Positions 60,107 to 64,000 of a stretch of 64,000 bases of DNA are shown here, in pieces. The stretch spans positions 62,001 to 126,000 of the forward strand of contig JBKECN010000030.1 in NCBI GenBank assembly GCA_047974565.1. Reading direction: 5' to 3'. The stretch's first letter is position 1, and every line of letters starts with the position of its first letter. The position numbers and the translations under genes are program-made. The stretch comes from JBDIAG01 sp047974565 (GTDB lineage Bacteria > Actinomycetota > Actinomycetes > Actinomycetales > CAWJMD01). A model generated the notes under the pieces. It was not told the DNA's origin. It searched no databases and was given only the letters and a program-made list of their open reading frames with translations.

Positions 60107-62197
60107 TCAGGACAGGGGGTAGGCGACGAAGGCGAATCGCCTGCCGGTGGGATCCCAACTGTTGACGTTGATCGTCCCCTGACCGCCCATCACCGGATAC
60201 GTGTGCAACGGGGTGGTCCAGTCCTTCGTGGCAACCACGCGAACCTCGACCGGCAGATCGGCCGGGTGACCGATGGTGCCGGGCGGGAAGGCCAGGTACG
60301 TGGCGTGCCCCCCGTCGGGGGACAGGTGCGGGAACCAGTCCACGGTGGCGCTCGCGGTCAACCGCTCGAGTTGCCCGCCGCCGTCCGGGATCCGGGCAAG
60401 CTGAGCGTGGCCCGGGCTGGAGGTGAAATCCTCGGTGTTGAGGTAGATCCAGCGGCCGTCCGGTGACCACTCGGGCCCGTCGAGGTGCCCCGGGCCGGTC
60501 TCCAGGACACTCGATTCCCCGTGCGGCTGCATGACGGCCAGGCGCCCAGGCTCGTCGATCCGGCGCATCCGCACATAGGCCAGCCGAGACCCGTCCGGGG
60601 CAACACCATGCAGGAAGTGCCACACGTTCTCGTCGTGGGTGACCCGCTCCACCTCACCGCCGGTCAGCGAGCCACGGTAGATGTGCCCGTCCATGGCAGA
60701 CATGAACATCGCTGTCCCGTCAGGGCTCAGCACGTGATCGTTGTTGATCGCCGGGAGCCCGGTGAAGTCGATGGCCTCCAGCGCAGGCGCCGAATCGTCC
60801 GGGCGGATGCGCCACAGCGTGCCGTTCCCGTTGACGTAGAGCGCGTTGTCGGTCGACCAGTTGGGGGCCTCGATGAGTACCTCGGACGTCTCCAGGAGCA
60901 GCTCAGGTGTGGGCAGATCCGGCCCGGCGATCCAGATCTGGCATCGCTGACCCGGGCGCAGGTGACGCCATTGAGGTGGCCCGTCGTCGTGGGTGACCGG
61001 CGCGGTGCTGGTGCCGCCGGCCAGAGTCGACTGATACGGGTCCCAGCCCGCGGGCAACAGCGGGATCTCGGCCACTGTGCTGCTCACCTCCACGCTGCGT
61101 CGCTGGTGGATTGACTCCTCGATGCTGAGCATCGTGTCCAGCACGTGGTACGCGAGTTCTCCGCCTGCTCGCGGCATACCACCGCCGCGGATGCAACGAG
61201 CCAGATCGAGCGCGCCGATTCCTCGACCGGCGTCGAATCCGTTCACCTCGAGGGTCTTCCACACAGGTTCGGCTAGCAACTCGTCCAGGGTGGTGGCGCC
61301 GTGGGTCACTCTGACGGGCCCGTCGAAGGTGTTGGGGTCGGGTACCAGCATGGTGCCCTCGGTACCGGTGATCTCCACCACGCCCATCCGCGCGAGTGGT
61401 GATTCGAAACTGAAGATGCTCTGCCCAGCGGCACCGGCGCTGAACTCGAGAACGGCGCTGACGTGGGTCGCCACGGTGACCGGGAAGTCAGTGCCGGTGC
61501 GTTCGCCCACCCGCACGGTACGCGTCTCTCGCCGGGGTGCCGCGACGGTGGCGACCCGGGTGACCGGGCCTAGAAGCTGGACGAGAGCGGTGAGGTAATA
61601 GGGCCCCACGTCGAAGAGCGGACCGGCGCCCGCGGCGAAGAGGAACTCCGGTGACGGGTGGAAGAGATCGGGCCCGGGGTACTGGATCGTGGTCTGGGCT
61701 GCGATCGGGGTGCCGATCACTCCGTCGGCGATCGCCCGTTGCGCCGTCTGCAGACCCGGGCCGAGCACGGTGTCCGGTGCCACTGCGATCAGCAGGCCCG
61801 CAGCTCGCGCCTGGTCCAGCAGGGCGCGCCCCTCGGCGCGGTCGGTGGCCAGCGGCTTCTCCGACCACACGTGCTTGCCGGCGGCGAGTGCGGCGGACGA
61901 GATGGACGCGTGCACAGCGGGAATCGTCAGGTTGATCGCCAGCTCGACGCCGGGATGGGTGAGCACCGCGTCCACGTCGCCCGACGCGGGAACCGAGTAC
62001 TTCAGCGCCTGGGACTGTGCCCGAGCCGTGTTGCGCGCTCCCACGATGAGCACGCTGACATCGGGGAACCGGGTCAGGTGCTCCAGATAGGTGTCGCTGA
62101 TCATGCCCGCACCGATGACCCCCACCCCCACCGGCCCTGAACGTGTCGAGCCCACCCTCAGCGTCCCTCGATCCAGGTCATCCGCGTCCAACTGCAT
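60107..62197 (-). CDS. Gfo/Idh/MocA oxidoreductase fused to a TolB-like beta-propeller
   Basis: 696 aa; ATG at 62197 behind GAGGAGGAG. Residues about 20-390 are a Gfo/Idh/MocA enzyme: NAD loop VGVIGAGMISDTYLEHL, the E-K-P motif in HVWSEKPLATDRAEG and the DVGPYYLTALVQLLGP catalytic region. Residues about 420-696 form a separate propeller of WD40/TolB type with repeated blades (VLSPDGTAMFMSAMDGHIYR, GVAPDGSRLAYVRMRRID, WSPDGRWIYLNTEDF, HLSPDGGHATYLAF). No stop or frame break separates them. Such propellers are usually separate oligogalacturonate-type or TolB-like proteins. The fusion implies sugar-derivative sensing or processing in one polypeptide. Confidence 0.88.
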   Translation of the reverse strand: MQLDADDLDRGTLRVGSTRSGPVGVGVIGAGMISDTYLEHLTRFPDVSVLIVGARNTARAQSQALKYSVPASGDVDAVLTHPGVELAINLTIPAVHASISSAALAAGKHVWSEKPLATDRAEGRALLDQARAAGLLIAVAPDTVLGPGLQTAQRAIADGVIGTPIAAQTTIQYPGPDLFHPSPEFLFAAGAGPLFDVGPYYLTALVQLLGPVTRVATVAAPRRETRTVRVGERTGTDFPVTVATHVSAVLEFSAGAAGQSIFSFESPLARMGVVEITGTEGTMLVPDPNTFDGPVRVTHGATTLDELLAEPVWKTLEVNGFDAGRGIGALDLARCIRGGGMPRAGGELAYHVLDTMLSIEESIHQRRSVEVSSTVAEIPLLPAGWDPYQSTLAGGTSTAPVTHDDGPPQWRHLRPGQRCQIWIAGPDLPTPELLLETSEVLIEAPNWSTDNALYVNGNGTLWRIRPDDSAPALEAIDFTGLPAINNDHVLSPDGTAMFMSAMDGHIYRGSLTGGEVERVTHDENVWHFLHGVAPDGSRLAYVRMRRIDEPGRLAVMQPHGESSVLETGPGHLDGPEWSPDGRWIYLNTEDFTSSPGHAQLARIPDGGGQLERLTASATVDWFPHLSPDGGHATYLAFPPGTIGHPADLPVEVRVVATKDWTTPLHTYPVMGGQGTINVNSWDPTGRRFAFVAYPLS

Positions 62198-62519
62198 CTG
62201 CGTCCACTCCTCCTCAGGCCGAGATCAACGCCCGCCGAGCGGGACCCGGTCACCCTGGCTAGGCCTGGAGCGGGTCCCGGCGGGCCTGCCTTGGCAGGTA
62301 CCAGCATGCCCGCCGGGCACGCTGCGTGGTCGATCCGGGCTCCAGGTCCGAGGTCACCGTCGCCGGGGCCCGTGCGGGTGCGCGCTCGGCACGTGAGTCG
62401 AGTGTGAGGCGCTATCAGGCCTGTGGCCGTGGCAGCCGTGCCGGACGCCTCACCGTCCGAGGCCAGACAGGTACCGGCAGAGACTCCCACCGACGCGATG
62501 GATCCGTACCGTTGCAGGG
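62198..62519. other. Divergent spacer with a bulged long hairpin
   Basis: No gene is seen. GCCCGCC (62230-62236) plus GGGACCCG (62241-62248) pair with CGGGTCCC (62271-62278) plus GGCGGGC (62279-62285), giving a 15-base-pair stem with a four-base bulge and a 22-base loop. It may be an RNA structure in the 5' region or a relic terminator. A further repeat near the downstream regulator is listed separately. Confidence 0.5.
62404..62453. promoter_or_regulatory. Perfect inverted repeat before MmyB regulator copy 2
   Basis: GTGAGGCG (62404-62411) and CGCCTCAC (62446-62453) are exact inverted copies, centre spacing 42 bases (four helical turns), ending 66 bases before the regulator start. This resembles a looping or two-dimer operator, and is distinct in sequence from the repeat before copy 1. 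Confidence 0.4.
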
Positions 62520-63377
62520 GTGAGCCCCCGAGACGACATCCGCGACTTCCTGACCACCCGGCGGGCCCGGTTGACACCGGAGCAGGCCGGCCTGCCGGTG
62601 TACGCCGCCAACCGGCGGGTCACCGGTATGCGTCGCGAAGAGGTCGCCCTGCTGGCGGGGATCAGTGTGGAGTACTACACGAGGCTGGAACGAGGGAACG
62701 TGGGTTCGGTCTCCGACGGCGTCCTGGCAGGGGTGGCGCATGCGCTGCAGCTGGAAGAGGCCGAGCGTGACCATCTGCACCGCCTCGTGCGCGCCGCCTC
62801 GCGCAAGGGCACCCGCCGGGCACCGGCGAGACGGCGGGTGCGCGTGACCATCCAACGCATGCTCGATGTGATGCCGATCCCCGCGTATCTACGCAACGGA
62901 CGCTTCGACATCCTGGCCGCCAACGAGCTCGGCCGGGCGCTCTACAGTCCCGTGTACGAGCAGTCGGATCGGCCGAACACCGCTCGGTTCGCCTTCCTCG
63001 ACGAAGCCGCACGGGACTTCTTCGTCGACTTCGACACGGTGCAGCGGGATGCGGTCTCCTACCTGCGGGTGGAAGCCGGACGAGATCCCTACGACCGGGA
63101 CCTGCAGGATCTGATCGGCGAACTCTCCACCCGCAGCGACAGGTTCCGTCAGCTCTGGGCCACGCACGACGTGAAGTACCACCGATCCGGCGCCAAGCGT
63201 CTACGCCACCCGCTCGTCGGGGAGCTGACCCTCGATTACGAGGCCTTCGAACTGCCGGGGGACGAGGGGCAACAGCTCAATGTGTACACCGCCGCACCTG
63301 ACTCTGCGGCGTCTGCCTCGCTCGCGCTACTGGCCAGTTGGACCTCCCGCCAGCCCGTGCTGCGCGAGCCGGACTGA
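62520..63377 (+). CDS. XRE-family regulator with MmyB-like ligand domain, copy 2
   Basis: 285 aa; GTG at 62520. The N-terminal helix-turn-helix includes RRVTGMRREEVALLAGISVE and YYTRLERGNV. The MmyB domain has LRNGRFDILAANELGRALYS, NTARFAFLDEAARDFFVDFD and DPYDRDLQDLIGELSTRSDR. It matches the regulator at 24.8 kb over its whole length with moderate divergence. An SDR gene converges from the right, repeating the regulator/SDR pairing of the first copy. Confidence 0.92.
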   Translation: MSPRDDIRDFLTTRRARLTPEQAGLPVYAANRRVTGMRREEVALLAGISVEYYTRLERGNVGSVSDGVLAGVAHALQLEEAERDHLHRLVRAASRKGTRRAPARRRVRVTIQRMLDVMPIPAYLRNGRFDILAANELGRALYSPVYEQSDRPNTARFAFLDEAARDFFVDFDTVQRDAVSYLRVEAGRDPYDRDLQDLIGELSTRSDRFRQLWATHDVKYHRSGAKRLRHPLVGELTLDYEAFELPGDEGQQLNVYTAAPDSAASASLALLASWTSRQPVLREPD

Positions 63378-63441
63378 TGTCGATCCGGTCCCTGAGCAAC
63401 TGTGCCCGGCCCGATCTGCGGCAACGCCTGGCGGTCGTGGC

Positions 63442-64000
63442 TCACCGCAGCACGTCCCCGCCGGACAGCACGATGGTCTCACCGGTCATGAAGCCGGCGT
63501 CCGGGCCGGCGAGCAGTTCCACCCATCGGGCGATCTCGCGCGGTTGCGCCACCCGGCCCAGGGGTATCGACTCGGCCGCCTGACGCATCCGGCCGGTGGC
63601 TGCGTTGCCGGGGGTGTCGACCCAGCCCGGAGCGATGCCATTGACCCGGATGCCGGCCGGGGCCAGTTCGAGGGCCATCGACTTTGTCAACATGACAACA
63701 GCAGCCTTGGATGCGCCGTACAGCAGTTGACCCGGGCTGACGTCGAAGGCGTCCACCGACGCGAAGTTGACGACGGCACCCCCCGATCCCAGCAGCCGCA
63801 TCGCCTCTGCTGTCACGTTGACAAGTCCGAGGACGTTGACGTCGAAGATGGCTCGAAACCGGGCCAGGTCATAGTCGGCGAGCGTGGTGGGCGGATAGAC
63901 CCCGGCGATGTTCGCCACCAGGTCCAGGTGCCCGCCGAAGTCTGAGATCGCGGCGCCTATCGACTGACGATCGGTCACGTCGACGATCGCGCTGTGCAGG
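63442..64000 (-). CDS. Short-chain dehydrogenase/reductase, 5' end beyond the window
   Basis: At least 186 codons; the N-terminal cofactor loop is outside. Visible parts: N-A-G in LVANIAGVYPP (here NIAG), FDVNVLGLVNVTAEA, catalytic Ser in VVNFASVDAF, Y-x3-K in LLYGASKAAVVMLTKSMALE, VNGIAPGWVDTPG and the end MTGETIVLSGGDVLR. A classical SDR whose substrate is unknown. It converges on MmyB regulator copy 2. Confidence 0.9.
   Translation of the reverse strand, partial: LHSAIVDVTDRQSIGAAISDFGGHLDLVANIAGVYPPTTLADYDLARFRAIFDVNVLGLVNVTAEAMRLLGSGGAVVNFASVDAFDVSPGQLLYGASKAAVVMLTKSMALELAPAGIRVNGIAPGWVDTPGNAATGRMRQAAESIPLGRVAQPREIARWVELLAGPDAGFMTGETIVLSGGDVLR

Overview
The window is high-GC DNA (roughly two-thirds G+C by eye) with many GTG starts, ATGA/GTGA stop-start overlaps and actinobacterial families: MmyB-type XRE regulators, an EccA/CbxX-like ATPase, an ECF sigma factor with a ZAS anti-sigma, and IS1380- and ISL3-type transposases. 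I infer an actinomycete (Actinomycetota), possibly near Propionibacteriales. No rRNA, tRNA or CRISPR array was recognised.

Region 1 (1-7.7 kb) is a decayed mobile zone. It holds a broken amino-acid-oxidase-like gene, a frameshifted IS1380-type transposase, an intact two-gene module (an AIPR/DGQHR-like protein plus an unrecognised 535-aa protein) and a frameshifted ISL3-type transposase. An intact cassette between dead transposases is a typical setting for a transferred defence module.

Region 2 (7.9-26.6 kb) is catabolic. A GntR/FCD regulator is divergent from a three-hydrolase operon (FAA hydrolase, alpha/beta hydrolase, amidohydrolase). Then come an MFS exporter, a hydrolase with a close paralogue at 25.7 kb, an IS1380 scar, VapBC, a monoamine-oxidase remnant and an aldehyde dehydrogenase. 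A carnitine/betaine-type operon follows (CntA-like Rieske oxygenase, BKACE, 3-hydroxyacyl-CoA/carnitine dehydrogenase), led by tandem palindromes that a BetI-like TetR protein could bind. Next are a RibD-type reductase, an SDR and an MmyB-type regulator coupled to a hydrolase.

Region 3 (26.7-31.4 kb) is the most interesting accessory segment. A seven-repeat RCC1-like protein is followed by a small ORF with an AbiEii-like nucleotidyltransferase (toxin-antitoxin-like). Then comes a zinc-hook SMC/Rad50-like ATPase translationally coupled to a small protein with an R-x5-H (HEPN-like) motif. This could be an undescribed defence system.

Region 4 (31.4-47.4 kb) has a VOC protein, a 943-aa secreted protein with six Ig-like repeats and a six-motif B-lectin domain, an orphan TPR-AAA (EccA-like) ATPase, an ECF sigma/anti-sigma pair leading into a frameshifted mercuric-reductase-like flavoprotein, NrtS, a methyltransferase, a second flavoprotein disulfide reductase, a thioredoxin-like protein, ABC transporter wreckage and a hydrolase-OsmC fusion.

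Region 5 (47.5-64 kb) is a copper/nitrogen-oxide cluster. It contains two multicopper oxidases, a coupled operon of Cys-containing regulator, NnrS-like protein and a membrane-fused copper nitrite reductase, a divergent DUF2249 gene, a two-component system and two SHOCT proteins. It ends with a Gfo/Idh/MocA-TolB fusion, a second MmyB regulator and a partial SDR.
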